A stretch of 64,000 bases of DNA from Rheinheimera sp. MMS21-TC3 (GTDB lineage: Bacteria; Pseudomonadota; Gammaproteobacteria; Enterobacterales; Alteromonadaceae), in NCBI RefSeq assembly GCF_032229285.1, contig NZ_CP135084.1, positions 620,001 to 684,000 on the forward strand. The letters are read 5' to 3'. Made by a program: the position numbers and the translations under genes. Below the pieces are notes generated by a model. The model was not told the DNA's origin, did not search any database, and saw nothing but the letters and a program-made list of their open reading frames with translations. Shown here piece after piece: positions 37,378 through 46,233 of this stretch (position 1 is its first letter; every line of letters starts with the position of its first letter).

Positions 37378-38085
37378 TTAAGTCGGTTTAATGTCAGATT
37401 GAGCATCATTCTTGTCTGTTGACTCATCCTCTTGTTGTTCCTCATTTTGCTCTGGTGCGCTAGCTAATGGCCAGCCACCTAAATCTCGCCACTTGTTGAC
37501 AATGTGGCAAAATAACTCAGCTGTACGTTCGGTATCATAGAGTGCGCTATGGGCTTGTTTGCTATCAAAAGCAATACCTGCATATTGGCAAGCTTTAGCT
37601 AACACTGTTTGGCCAAGAGCTAAGGCAGATAAAGTGGTAGTGTCAAAAGAAACAAAGGCATGAAAGGGCGAACGTTTATACTTTAAACGTTCAATAGCGG
37701 CATTAACAAAGCCTTGATCAAAGGCCGCATTATGCGCCACTATCACGCTACGTTGGCATCCCGCTGCTTTTTGCGCTTTACGTACCGCTTTACATATTTC
37801 ACTAATGGCTTCGCGTTCACTTACAGCCCCCCTTAATGGATTAAACGGGTCTATGCCATTAAAAGCTAATGAGCTAGCATCTAGATTAGCTCCATCAAAA
37901 GGCTCAACATGGAAGTGTAATGTTTGTAGCGGCAATAAATTGCCTTCGTCATCCATTTTTAGCAAAGTTGCTGCTATTTCTAATAGTGCATCGGTTTTTG
38001 GATTAAAGCCTGCGGTCTCTACGTCGATAACAACAGGGTAATAGCCACGAAAACGTTGAGCTAATAGTGAAGTAGATTTTGTCAT
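37378..38085 (-). CDS. rnt: ribonuclease T
   Basis: 235 residues. DEDDh exonuclease motifs: [10 protein letters not shown] (Asp, Glu), [10 protein letters not shown] (Asp) and [14 protein letters not shown] (His, Asp). It trims 3' ends of tRNA and other stable RNAs. The last 25 residues are acidic and Gln/Glu-rich. Divergent from motY, an arrangement known in Vibrio. Confidence 0.95.
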   Translation of the reverse strand: MTKSTSLLAQRFRGYYPVVIDVETAGFNPKTDALLEIAATLLKMDDEGNLLPLQTLHFHVEPFDGANLDASSLAFNGIDPFNPLRGAVSEREAISEICKAVRKAQKAAGCQRSVIVAHNAAFDQGFVNAAIERLKYKRSPFHAFVSFDTTTLSALALGQTVLAKACQYAGIAFDSKQAHSALYDTERTAELFCHIVNKWRDLGGWPLASAPEQNEEQQEDESTDKNDAQSDIKPT

Positions 38086-38212
38086 AAGTGCGCCATATTA
38101 CATATTAAAGGCTATTATGCCAAAAAAATACGCTAACGTCTTGGTACGGCATAGTGTTTGCTTATGTTAAAGTTAAATAAGCAATTGCTTAAAATAAATA
38201 TAGTGGTGAATC

Positions 38213-39091
38213 ATGCAAAGGCTCCTGATAATCATAGCTCTTACGGGTATATTTACGGCAACTAGTGTGGTGTCAGCACCGCAGTTGCGTCAATATTCTG
38301 CCGAAATTGAAAACTCTGTATGGCAATTGAGTAAAAATACGCCATTAGAATGTCAGTTGCAGCATGAGATCCCGCGCTTTGGGCAGGCTGTTTTTCGCAG
38401 CGTTGCGAGTAAAGGCCTTAATATGGCCTTTGAATTACAAATGTTACGCTTACCTGATAATTATGCCTTAGCTGAAGTATTGTCTATACCTCCAGCCTGG
38501 CGAGCGGGAGAGCCAAGTAAGGCCATTGCTAATATGCAATTATTAAAGCAGTACAATGGTGAGTTACCTAAAGAGTCGGCTTGGACCTTATTGACAGAAC
38601 TTGAGCATGGTTTTAGTCCTAGCTTTTACTTTAATGACTGGTATAGCCCTCACGACAAAGTGGTAGCGGCACTGAATCCAGTACAGTTTGCTACTCAGTT
38701 TACAAAGTTTAATCAATGCATTTCGGCTTTATTACCTTACAGTTTTGAAGATATTGCTTTTACTGTCTTAAATTATGAATCAGGTAGCGATCAATTAAGC
38801 CGTGAGTCTAGTCGACGTTTACAGCAAATAGCAGAATACCTTAAGTATGATAATGATATCGACTATATTGAGATTCAGGGCTATAGCGATAGTTATGGTG
38901 GCCTTTGGATGAATGAGCAGCTATCGATTAAGCGGGCTGAAAAAGTTAAAACGTTTTTTGTATCGGTCGGATTAAGTGCAGATAAAGTACAAGTAACAGG
39001 ATTTGGTGAGCGGCGGCACATTGCACCGAATCAAATTGCTATTGAGCGCAAAAAGAACCGCCGAGTTGTATTGCAGCTAAGTAAACCTTAG
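38213..39091 (+). CDS. motY: flagellar T-ring protein MotY
   Basis: 292 residues. Signal peptide, an N-terminal MotY domain, then an OmpA-like peptidoglycan-binding domain (about 180-290: IEIQGYSDSYGG ... NEQLSIKRAEKVKTFF ... VTGFGERR). In Vibrio it anchors the PomAB sodium stators in the periplasmic T-ring. Its presence implies polar, sodium-driven flagella. Confidence 0.9.
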   Translation: MQRLLIIIALTGIFTATSVVSAPQLRQYSAEIENSVWQLSKNTPLECQLQHEIPRFGQAVFRSVASKGLNMAFELQMLRLPDNYALAEVLSIPPAWRAGEPSKAIANMQLLKQYNGELPKESAWTLLTELEHGFSPSFYFNDWYSPHDKVVAALNPVQFATQFTKFNQCISALLPYSFEDIAFTVLNYESGSDQLSRESSRRLQQIAEYLKYDNDIDYIEIQGYSDSYGGLWMNEQLSIKRAEKVKTFFVSVGLSADKVQVTGFGERRHIAPNQIAIERKKNRRVVLQLSKP

Positions 39092-39104
39092 TTTAAGTTG
39101 GTAT

Positions 39105-39425
39105 TTATTGCACCATAATGTCAACTTGGCGCCAGTTTTCTCGTTCTGATAACAAAATACGCACTTGTTTGCCATCTAGGTGAAAAAATAGATTTTCTCT
39201 ACCATATATAGTCTCTGCTTTAAAAGGCTCGCCAAGGTGCTGTAGGTAATATAGGCGTAATTCAGGCATGCTCTTCTGGCTAAAGTAGCTAAGTACCGCA
39301 GGCAGTTTATTATCTAAACGAGCAAATTCTCGTGCATCAGCCGCGATGGGCACTTGATAAAAATCTGCTGCCTGTAAAGCTGATGATAGGCTTAACGCTA
39401 CCAAAAATAAAAAAGTTAAACGCAT
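39105..39425 (-). CDS. small secreted protein, unknown function
   Basis: 106 residues. Clear signal peptide [19 protein letters not shown], mature part about 87 residues, no cysteine. It contains [24 protein letters not shown] and ends VDIMVQ; mostly sheet-like. No family recognised. It converges on motY with 13 bases between stops. Confidence 0.7.
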   Translation of the reverse strand: MRLTFLFLVALSLSSALQAADFYQVPIAADAREFARLDNKLPAVLSYFSQKSMPELRLYYLQHLGEPFKAETIYGRENLFFHLDGKQVRILLSERENWRQVDIMVQ

Positions 39426-39497
39426 AGTGTTTCCTTATTTACATGCTGTTTTTTAAACTTTAACAAATTTTCGCAGGTTTTTCTTGATAAATTGGCT

Positions 39498-39908
39498 TTA
39501 GTTATTCAGTATTAAGTCATGTTTAGCAAACAAGCGCATAGCCGCTAAGATTTTATCGCCAGTAAAGGGTTTAACAATAAAAGTCGCAGCCCCTGACTTT
39601 ATACTTAGCTGGACATTTTCTAAGGTGCTGTTTGCACTGACCATGACTACAAAGCAATCTGGTTTTACATTTTTAATTTTAGCTAGTAAGTCTAGGCCAG
39701 ACGCATCAGGTAACTCAATATCAAGGAAAATAATATCAGGCCTTTGTAAGCTAAAAATATTCATTGCCGAAGCTGCTGAGTTGGCATTATAAAACTGAAA
39801 ATTATCAACATTAAGAGTTGCATTTTTGGCTATTGCCATAATGTTATTGCGCAACAGTTGTCTTGTATAATCAATATCATCAACCAGTAAAACTTTAGCT
39901 GCTCGCAT
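39498..39908 (-). CDS. single-domain response regulator
   Basis: 136 residues from ATG 39908 (GGAGAGG upstream); a longer reading exists but adds a non-receiver leader. Receiver residues: VDD, IIFLDIELPD, VSANST, FIVKPF. It overlaps the REC-Hpt gene by 14 bases, so the two are coupled. Paralogue of the regulator at 2108-2491. Confidence 0.87.
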   Translation of the reverse strand: MRAAKVLLVDDIDYTRQLLRNNIMAIAKNATLNVDNFQFYNANSAASAMNIFSLQRPDIIFLDIELPDASGLDLLAKIKNVKPDCFVVMVSANSTLENVQLSIKSGAATFIVKPFTGDKILAAMRLFAKHDLILNN

Positions 39909-40536
39909 TAGCCTCTCCACACTGTTGCAGTAACTGACCAAACTGCTGGCAGATTAACAAAAGTTGGTTATCAAGGTTTTTATGTTGTAGCAAGGTTTGT
40001 AGTTTATCAGCAGCATTGGTAAGTTCGGCATGGCCAAAGCTTGCCGCTCCACCTTTTACTTTATGACAAATTTGGCGCATAAGATTAGCATTTCGTTCAG
40101 CTAGGGCTTGCTGAAATTGAGTTTCTTGTTGCTGCAAGTTTTCATAAAACAACTTGGTTAGCGCATCATCTATGACTAAAGGTATGCGTTTTTGTGATGA
40201 TGTTTGCAGTAAAATGTTAGCTAGGTGCTGGTTATCGACAGGTTTTGTCAGGGTGTCATCAAAGCCCTCAGCAGTAACAGGATCGGCAGACATAGCAAAA
40301 ATAGGTCGATTATAACCCAGCTGTCTAAGTAACTGCATTGCCTCAATACCATCACAAATAGGCATTTGGATATCAGTAATAATAATATCATACTGATAGC
40401 TGAGAGCTGCGGTGAGAAGCTGTTCACCATTTTCTACAGTATCAACCTTAACACCTAGCTCTTCACATTGTGTCTGCAACAACAAGCGTAAAAAATCGTC
40501 ATCTTCGGCAACTAAGATCTGCTTGTTAGTGTTCAT
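39895..40536 (-). CDS. receiver-Hpt phosphorelay protein
   Basis: 213 residues. Receiver domain (about 6-115; EDDD, IIITDIQMP, LTKPVD), then an Hpt domain (about 130-210) with phospho-histidine in ICHKVKGGAASFGH. Kinase domain absent. With the downstream single receiver it forms an orphan REC-Hpt-REC relay fed by an unlinked hybrid kinase. Confidence 0.87.
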   Translation of the reverse strand: MNTNKQILVAEDDDFLRLLLQTQCEELGVKVDTVENGEQLLTAALSYQYDIIITDIQMPICDGIEAMQLLRQLGYNRPIFAMSADPVTAEGFDDTLTKPVDNQHLANILLQTSSQKRIPLVIDDALTKLFYENLQQQETQFQQALAERNANLMRQICHKVKGGAASFGHAELTNAADKLQTLLQHKNLDNQLLLICQQFGQLLQQCGEANASS

Positions 40537-40578
40537 AACACTCCTTAGTGCTAATTTATAAGCATTATATAGCTGTTA

Positions 40579-42441
40579 TTACTTATTTTTATTAGTGAAC
40601 CTTGAAGCATCTAAACTAGAAAACTGCTCTTTTGTTAACGGTAGAGGTTCTGCACAAATTTGGCAAGCTATTATCTCAGCTAATAGGGGGGAGAACATAA
40701 TCCCTCGAGCACCTAAGCCGCCTAAAGCAAATAATGCCGGTTGGATCTCGCCTGCAATGGGCCAGCGGTCTGGTAAGCTAGCTCTAAATGCTGCTGCAGC
40801 GCCTTGCACTGTCGCACCTTTAAGCCAAGTAGGTGAGTTTAGTTGCTCGTTTATTTGTTGTAGGTTTGCACAGTTATCTGCAGCTTTAACAGCAGCAACT
40901 TTAGCTTTACGGTCAAAAGTTGCCCCTATTGAATGTAAGCCTTGCCACTGCGGTGTTATATAACCTGCATGGCAGATCACTGTTTTTAAAGGGTGCATTT
41001 CTTGTTGGCTAATGTGGCTCACTTGACCGCGAATAATGTTCATGGGTAAAAACTTAGTAGCTGTAAAGCTGGCTAAGGCACTACCTGTAGCCAGGACAAT
41101 ATAATCACTATTAAACTGTTTGCTTTCACAGTTAACTACCCAGGAATTATTGTTAGGTTCTAGTGTTTTTACTAAAGAGTTGTTACTAAAACGAAAGTTA
41201 GCTTGTTGCTGCAAAAAAGCTAAAGCCGCTTGGCAAAACTGCTTAGGGTTTAACCAACCCGCTAAGGGGTAATAAACTGCATTTTGCTGCAGGTTAAGCC
41301 CAGCTAACTCTGTAGCTTGTTCAGCAGTGACATTGCTGACTAAGGTATTAGGCCAAAAGGTAGCAAGCTTTGCTTGTCGCTGTTCTAGCCTTGCAGTCGT
41401 CGCAAGATGCAACATACCACAAAAATCCATCTTAAAATCTAGCCCCTGCTGCTGCCAAATTTGATAAAACTGTCTTGCAAATAAAAATGCTTGGACTTGA
41501 AGTAAACTGGTTGCTGAAACTTCTGCAGGTAAGTTTGGATAAATGACCCCTTGCCTATTTTGTGAAGCTTGCATGGCAACATCGTGATCAGCGCAAATAA
41601 GATGCACTGCTATATTACGTTGTTGTAGAGCTAAAGCGGTACATAAAGAGGCTATACCGCCGCCAATTATAGTAACTGTTGGAGGGGCGTTATTATTAAG
41701 TGTATTCGTAAAGTTAACTGCGCTAGTAGGTATAGTGGCCGTAATCATTTCACGCTTACGGCCAAAGCCTTTTACTTTCTTTACCGTAAAGCCCGCTTCT
41801 TCTAATCCTCTTTTAACGCTACCCGCTGCAGTAAAAGTAGCAATAGTCGTATTAGGGTGGCTTAATCTAGCTAAGGCTGAGAATAAACTTGGTTGCCACA
41901 TTTGTGGGTTTTTACTTGGAGCAAAACCATCTAAGAACACAGCGTCGGCAGCGGCTAAGTTAGGCATAACTGTACTAACGTCACCAAACCATAAATCGAC
42001 AATAACAGCACCTTGATCGAACACTAAGCGATGGCAACCTGCGATGCAAGGTGGATATTGCTTTATTAACTGTTGAGCGAAAGGCTGTAATTCTGGGTGT
42101 ATAGCCAAAGCTTGTTGCAAATCAGCTGGCGTAAGTGGATACTTTTCAACACTAGTAAAATGCAAACGTTGACAGCTTGCATTAGGATTTTGTTGTTTAA
42201 ATTGGCAAAAGCGTAACCAAGTGAGTAAAAAATTAGCGCCAGTGCCAAAACCAGTTTCAATAATATGAAAAACTGCCTGCGTATGACTTTGCCAGCGTTG
42301 CGGTAAGCCGTTTTGCTGTAAAAACACATAATCTGTTTCAGCTAAGCCTCCGGCATCTGAACAGTAAGCGTCAGCAAAGTCTTCAGCATAAGGGATGCCT
42401 GCTGCGTTGAAATGTACGTTGGCATAGCTAAGCTGTGACAT
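40579..42441 (-). CDS. mnmC: bifunctional tRNA mnm5s2U34 enzyme MnmC
   Basis: 620 residues from ATG 42441. The N-terminal methyltransferase domain (about 1-240: IETGFGTGANFLLTW, DAVFLDGFAPSKNPQMW) and the C-terminal FAD oxidase domain (from IIGGGIASLCTALALQ) catalyse the last two steps of 5-methylaminomethyl-2-thiouridine formation in tRNA. Divergent from fabB, as in E. coli. Confidence 0.95.
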   Translation of the reverse strand: MSQLSYANVHFNAAGIPYAEDFADAYCSDAGGLAETDYVFLQQNGLPQRWQSHTQAVFHIIETGFGTGANFLLTWLRFCQFKQQNPNASCQRLHFTSVEKYPLTPADLQQALAIHPELQPFAQQLIKQYPPCIAGCHRLVFDQGAVIVDLWFGDVSTVMPNLAAADAVFLDGFAPSKNPQMWQPSLFSALARLSHPNTTIATFTAAGSVKRGLEEAGFTVKKVKGFGRKREMITATIPTSAVNFTNTLNNNAPPTVTIIGGGIASLCTALALQQRNIAVHLICADHDVAMQASQNRQGVIYPNLPAEVSATSLLQVQAFLFARQFYQIWQQQGLDFKMDFCGMLHLATTARLEQRQAKLATFWPNTLVSNVTAEQATELAGLNLQQNAVYYPLAGWLNPKQFCQAALAFLQQQANFRFSNNSLVKTLEPNNNSWVVNCESKQFNSDYIVLATGSALASFTATKFLPMNIIRGQVSHISQQEMHPLKTVICHAGYITPQWQGLHSIGATFDRKAKVAAVKAADNCANLQQINEQLNSPTWLKGATVQGAAAAFRASLPDRWPIAGEIQPALFALGGLGARGIMFSPLLAEIIACQICAEPLPLTKEQFSSLDASRFTNKNK

Positions 42442-42503
42442 AAATTGAAAATCCACACATTTTGGGCTTGTAGTTTACCTGAAGCTTAAGCAAAATTGGT
42501 AAT

Positions 42504-42521
42504 AGAGTACAAGTGTGCGCT
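42504..42521. promoter_or_regulatory. FabR-like operator upstream of fabB
   Basis: AGAGTACAAGTGTGCGCT is an imperfect palindrome (GTACA / TGTnC core) fitting the FabR-type site AGCGTACA-N2-TGTACGCT, as I recall it, at 14 of 16 positions. It is placed in the fabB promoter region 94 bases before the start. Confidence 0.4.
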
Positions 42522-42614
42522 GAAAGCTGACCACTTTAATAAGCGAAGTCCGTACAATAGGGCAAATAAATTATTTATAACGGTGTGGTACTGAACCAAC
42601 CAATGGGAGTTAGC

Positions 42615-43829
42615 ATGAAAAGAGCCGTAATCACCGGTATGGGAATCGTTTCTAGTATAGGTAACAATAAAGAGGAAGTGTTAGCTTCATTGCAAGCTGG
42701 CCGTTCAGGGATTAGTTTTGCTCAAGAGTTTGCAGATTTAGGCTTACGTTCACAAGTTTGGGGTGACATTAAGATTAACCCTGCAGAGCATATAGATCGT
42801 AAAGCTTACCGATTTATGGGAGATGCCGCTGCATATGCCTATATTGCTATGCAAGAGGCGATTAAAGATGCAGGTTTTACTGAAGAGCAAATTTCTAACC
42901 CACGTATTGGCTTAGTTGCTGGTTCTGGTGGTGCATCTTCTAAAGTACAGGTTGAAGCAGCTGATATTTTACGGGAAAAAGGTGTTAAGCGAGTTGGCCC
43001 TTATGCTGTGCCAAAAACTATGTCTAGCACCTGCTCTGCTTGTTTAGCGACTCCGTTTAAAATTAAAGGCGTTAACTATTCAATTAGTTCTGCTTGTGCT
43101 ACTAGTGCTCACTGTATTGGTCATGCTGTGGAGTTAATTCAGCTAGGTAAGCAAGATGTGGTATTTGCTGGTGGCGGTGAAGAAGTTCATTGGACTTTAG
43201 CCATGGAATTTGACGCTATGGGTGCTTTATCAACAAAGTTTAATGACACGCCAGAACTAGCTTCGCGTACTTACGATGCTAATCGTGATGGTTTTGTTAT
43301 CAGTGGCGGTGGTGGTATGTTGGTAGTTGAAGAGCTAGAGCATGCCTTGGCTCGTGGCGCAACCATTTACGCTGAAGTAGTGGGTTACGGTGCAACTTCG
43401 GATGGTTTTGATATGGTAGCGCCAAGCGGTGAAGGTGCTGTGCGCTGTATGGAAATGGCAATGCATAATGTGTCTGCTGAAGTTGATTATGTAAATACTC
43501 ATGGTACCAGTACACCAGTGGGAGATGTTAAAGAGTTAGCGGCAATCCAGCAGGTATTCGCAGGTAAATCACCAGCAATTAGTGCAACTAAAGCTATGAC
43601 TGGTCACGCTTTAGGTGCAGCGGGTGTGCATGAGGCAATATATTCATTATTAATGATGAAGCATAACTTTATTGCGCCTTCAATTAATATTACAGAGTTA
43701 GATGAAGCTGCTGCCGGATTAAATATTGTTACTAAAGCTCAACCAGCAGAATTAAATACGGTTATGTCAAATAGCTTTGGTTTTGGTGGTACTAATGCCA
43801 CTTTAGTGATGCAAAGATATAAGGCTTAA
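42615..43829 (+). CDS. fabB: 3-oxoacyl-ACP synthase I
   Basis: 404 residues from ATG 42615 (GGGAG upstream). Cys-His-His triad: Cys161 (SISSACATS), His in [12 protein letters not shown] and His in [12 protein letters not shown]. Elongates acyl-ACPs and is essential for unsaturated fatty acid synthesis. Confidence 0.97.
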   Translation: MKRAVITGMGIVSSIGNNKEEVLASLQAGRSGISFAQEFADLGLRSQVWGDIKINPAEHIDRKAYRFMGDAAAYAYIAMQEAIKDAGFTEEQISNPRIGLVAGSGGASSKVQVEAADILREKGVKRVGPYAVPKTMSSTCSACLATPFKIKGVNYSISSACATSAHCIGHAVELIQLGKQDVVFAGGGEEVHWTLAMEFDAMGALSTKFNDTPELASRTYDANRDGFVISGGGGMLVVEELEHALARGATIYAEVVGYGATSDGFDMVAPSGEGAVRCMEMAMHNVSAEVDYVNTHGTSTPVGDVKELAAIQQVFAGKSPAISATKAMTGHALGAAGVHEAIYSLLMMKHNFIAPSINITELDEAAAGLNIVTKAQPAELNTVMSNSFGFGGTNATLVMQRYKA

Positions 43830-43841
43830 AATTTAGTCAAA

Positions 43842-43871
43842 TAAAAATGGGCGCATTTGCGCCCATTTTTA
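43842..43871. terminator. bidirectional terminator after fabB
   Basis: ATGGGCGCA-TT-TGCGCCCAT (43847-43866) with A-run before and T-run after; also ends the convergent small gene. Confidence 0.9.
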
Positions 43872-44063
43872 TTCATCATCATCTAGATCCCAATCATCGA
43901 GCAAACTACGTAAACGCTTCTGTTCCATTAGTTCATCAATACGCCGTCTTGCTTCAAGTTTTTGCTGCATTTTACTGTCTTTAGGCACCAGTGTAGCAAG
44001 CAGTTCAGCATCATCAGATATGTCATCTGAATCAAATTCAGCTGTTTCTAGTTCTGACATCAA
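43869..44063 (-). CDS. PA3496-family small acidic protein
   Basis: 64 residues, highly acidic at both ends. The central KLEARRRIDELMEQKRLRSLLDDWDLDD pattern matches the short proteins annotated as PA3496-family putative envelope integrity proteins. No signal or membrane segment. Function unproven. Confidence 0.8.
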   Translation of the reverse strand: MMSELETAEFDSDDISDDAELLATLVPKDSKMQQKLEARRRIDELMEQKRLRSLLDDWDLDDDE

Positions 44064-44410
44064 TATATCCTCATGATTTTTTTGCCTATTTACGCAAACT
44101 ACTCATTAAATGATAGTGAATTATTTTTGTGCAGACGATAAATTGTTTTTAATTAATGTTTTTTTATTTTAATCTACTTTTAAATCATAGATTTAAATTA
44201 AATTTTGGCCAAGATTACATTAAGAGCTAGGCTTCCTTTGCATTAAATTATTAGCACTTTTGCGAAAAGTAGCAAAGTTAAGACTCAGTATTCACTAATC
44301 AGTAGCAAGAGAGCTAAAAATTTTTGTGAATAAAAATAGGCTAGACTACATTGGCAACTAGACTGCATATCCTGTCTACTAAACAGCAATATGAGTAATG
44401 GAGAATAGTA
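44064..44410. other. 347-base AT-rich intergenic region
   Basis: No ORF, hairpin terminator or RNA gene recognised. Runs of A/T dominate; it must hold the promoters of the PA3496-family gene (minus) and the glutathione peroxidase gene (plus), but no convincing -10/-35 pair stands out. Confidence 0.5.
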
Positions 44411-44980
44411 ATGAAAAACTGGATACTAACGGCTGCTGTAGCGGTAAGCTTTGTGGCATCGTCAGCGTTAGCGAATCAATGTGGTGATATTTTAGGCCAT
44501 TCCATGCAGCAATTAAAAACGCGCGAAAGTATTGATTTATGCCAAGAATATAAAGGTAAAACTTTACTCATTGTCAACACTGCTAGTAAGTGTGGTTTTA
44601 CGCCGCAATTTGACGCCTTAGAAGCTTTGTATCAAAAATATAAAACAGCAGGATTAGTTGTTTTAGGTTTTCCTTCAGATAGCTTTAAGCAAGAATATGA
44701 TGATGCAGAAAAAACAGCAGAAGTATGTTATTTAACTTACGGTGTACAATTTCCGATGTTTGCCAGCTCAAAAGTTAGGGGGGATGAGGCTAATCCAGTC
44801 TTTAAAGCCTTAATTAATAAAACAGGTAAATCTCCTTCTTGGAATTTTAATAAATATTTAGTGAGCGCCGATGAGAAAAGTGTTAAACACTTTGGGAGCA
44901 GGACTAAGCCAGATAATAAAAAGTTTATTACTCAGCTGGAAGAGATGTTAGCTGAGGCGAAAGCGAATACTGAGCAGTAA
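44411..44980 (+). CDS. exported glutathione peroxidase-family thiol peroxidase
   Basis: 189 residues. Signal peptide MKNWILTAAVAVSFVASSALA, then the GPx fold: peroxidatic Cys61 (not selenocysteine) in NTASKCGFTPQF, the GFPSDSF segment in place of the usual GFPCNQF, and WNFNKYL. The usual Gln of the tetrad is altered in that segment (SDSF). Probably a periplasmic thioredoxin-type peroxidase. Confidence 0.88.
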   Translation: MKNWILTAAVAVSFVASSALANQCGDILGHSMQQLKTRESIDLCQEYKGKTLLIVNTASKCGFTPQFDALEALYQKYKTAGLVVLGFPSDSFKQEYDDAEKTAEVCYLTYGVQFPMFASSKVRGDEANPVFKALINKTGKSPSWNFNKYLVSADEKSVKHFGSRTKPDNKKFITQLEEMLAEAKANTEQ

Positions 44981-45013
44981 GTAGCAACCAGCAGGGTTCT
45001 ATAAGTACTATTG

Positions 45014-45042
45014 CTAAACGAGGTCATACCGGCCTCGTTTAG
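45014..45042 (+). terminator. terminator-like hairpin after the GPx gene
   Basis: Ten-base arms CTAAACGAGG and CCTCGTTTAG with a nine-base loop; only a weak T-tract follows. Confidence 0.5.
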
Positions 45043-45084
45043 GTGTATTAATTTAGACTATTTGTTTCTGATTAATAAGTATAC

Positions 45085-45394
45085 TTATAGTAATGCTGTG
45101 ATCTCAGGGTCATTAAAAGCTATTTCAAAACGAGCTTTATAAAGTAGTAATAAGTCATTAACTGTTAAACTTGGCACATCTTGTTCACCGATAAAGTTTT
45201 TTTGAATTAATGTATTACCATTTGCATCTTTAATGATGACATCAAAGTTGTACCATGAGTTATCTGTGAAAGCATGGTAGTCATACTTCCACTCTTTAAG
45301 AACGACTAACAGCATTTTTGAGTCAGTAGCTTGTAAATCATTAAGGTTAATATCTGGTGTAGTTGTAATGCGAAATTAAAAGTAGTTTTTTCAT
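45085..45394 (-). pseudogene. remnant of a small lipoprotein/secreted protein gene
   Basis: A good RBS (AGGAA) and ATG at 45394 begin MKKLLLIS, like a signal peptide, but this frame stops at 45347. The next frame then opens (RITTTPDINLNDLQATDSK) and continues into 76 residues ending NDPEITALL at 45085. A deletion plus frameshift appears to have removed most of the signal peptide/lipobox. The product family was not identified. An alternative is a short real ORF from 45315. Confidence 0.5.
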
Positions 45395-45766
45395 TTTATA
45401 CTTCCTGTTAAGTAATTCACTTCAAACTGTATTTAAAAAAATAGGAAAATAGCGTTATAGTTATTTTTAAATGTAATAAGTATTTTTTTGTTAATAACTT
45501 TTATTTTTAATGCTATTCACCTGTGAGGTGTTATTCATAAATTATTTATTATTGCTATGCCTATTTATAAGTAAATTCATTACTCTTTTGAAAAATAACA
45601 AAGAAAAATCTATCTTAAGTATGTGTACTAGGCAGTTATTGTATCTAGCTAAATAGTTTTACTTTCTATCTAACTGCAGAATTAAACTTGTAAATTACTA
45701 TCCATAAAATAGTTAGAGCTTTATAGGGAAGCTTGTTAAAATCATGGTGGACTGTTTAGCGACTAC
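45395..45766. other. 372-base AT-rich intergenic region
   Basis: Very A/T-rich, no ORF over 40 codons with an RBS. Only a short inverted repeat (CACCT-GTG-AGGTG near 45520) is seen. No RNA gene recognised. Confidence 0.5.
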
Positions 45767-46129
45767 ATGAGTATTAAAAGGAGGGGTATGAATAAAGTAA
45801 ACAGTGGGGTACAAGCTTATCAACAGCAAGAGCAGGGGTATAGAGATAAAGCGTTGAAAATGTACCCTTGGGTGTGTGGTCGTTGTGCCCGCGAGTTTGT
45901 TTACTCTAATTTGCGTGAATTAACGGTACATCATATTGATCATAATCATAGTAACAATCCGGCTGATGGCAGTAATTGGGAGTTATTATGTATTTATTGC
46001 CATGACAATGAGCATAACAAATATCATGAATATGTGATGTACGGTGGTACAACAGAGCAAAAAGTTGTAGCAGCGACTCATAATCCTTTTGCAGATTTAA
46101 AAGCTTTGTTAAATAATAAAGCTAAATAA
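45767..46129 (+). CDS. yajD: HNH nuclease-family protein YajD
   Basis: 120 residues. Matches E. coli YajD strongly: YPWVCGRCAREFVYSNLRELTVHHIDH ... NWELLCIYCHDNEH. The two CxxC pairs bind zinc and HHIDH is the HNH core. ATG 45767 is used; an internal ATG at 45788 follows GGAGGGG but too closely. Role in the cell unknown. Confidence 0.9.
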   Translation: MSIKRRGMNKVNSGVQAYQQQEQGYRDKALKMYPWVCGRCAREFVYSNLRELTVHHIDHNHSNNPADGSNWELLCIYCHDNEHNKYHEYVMYGGTTEQKVVAATHNPFADLKALLNNKAK

Positions 46130-46233
46130 AATATTAAATAGACAATGGGTGCAATGGCTGTAGGCATTAGTTGTTATTCCACTAAATCTGCATATACTGG
46201 CTTATAGCCAAAATAAAGAGGTACCTTATAAGT

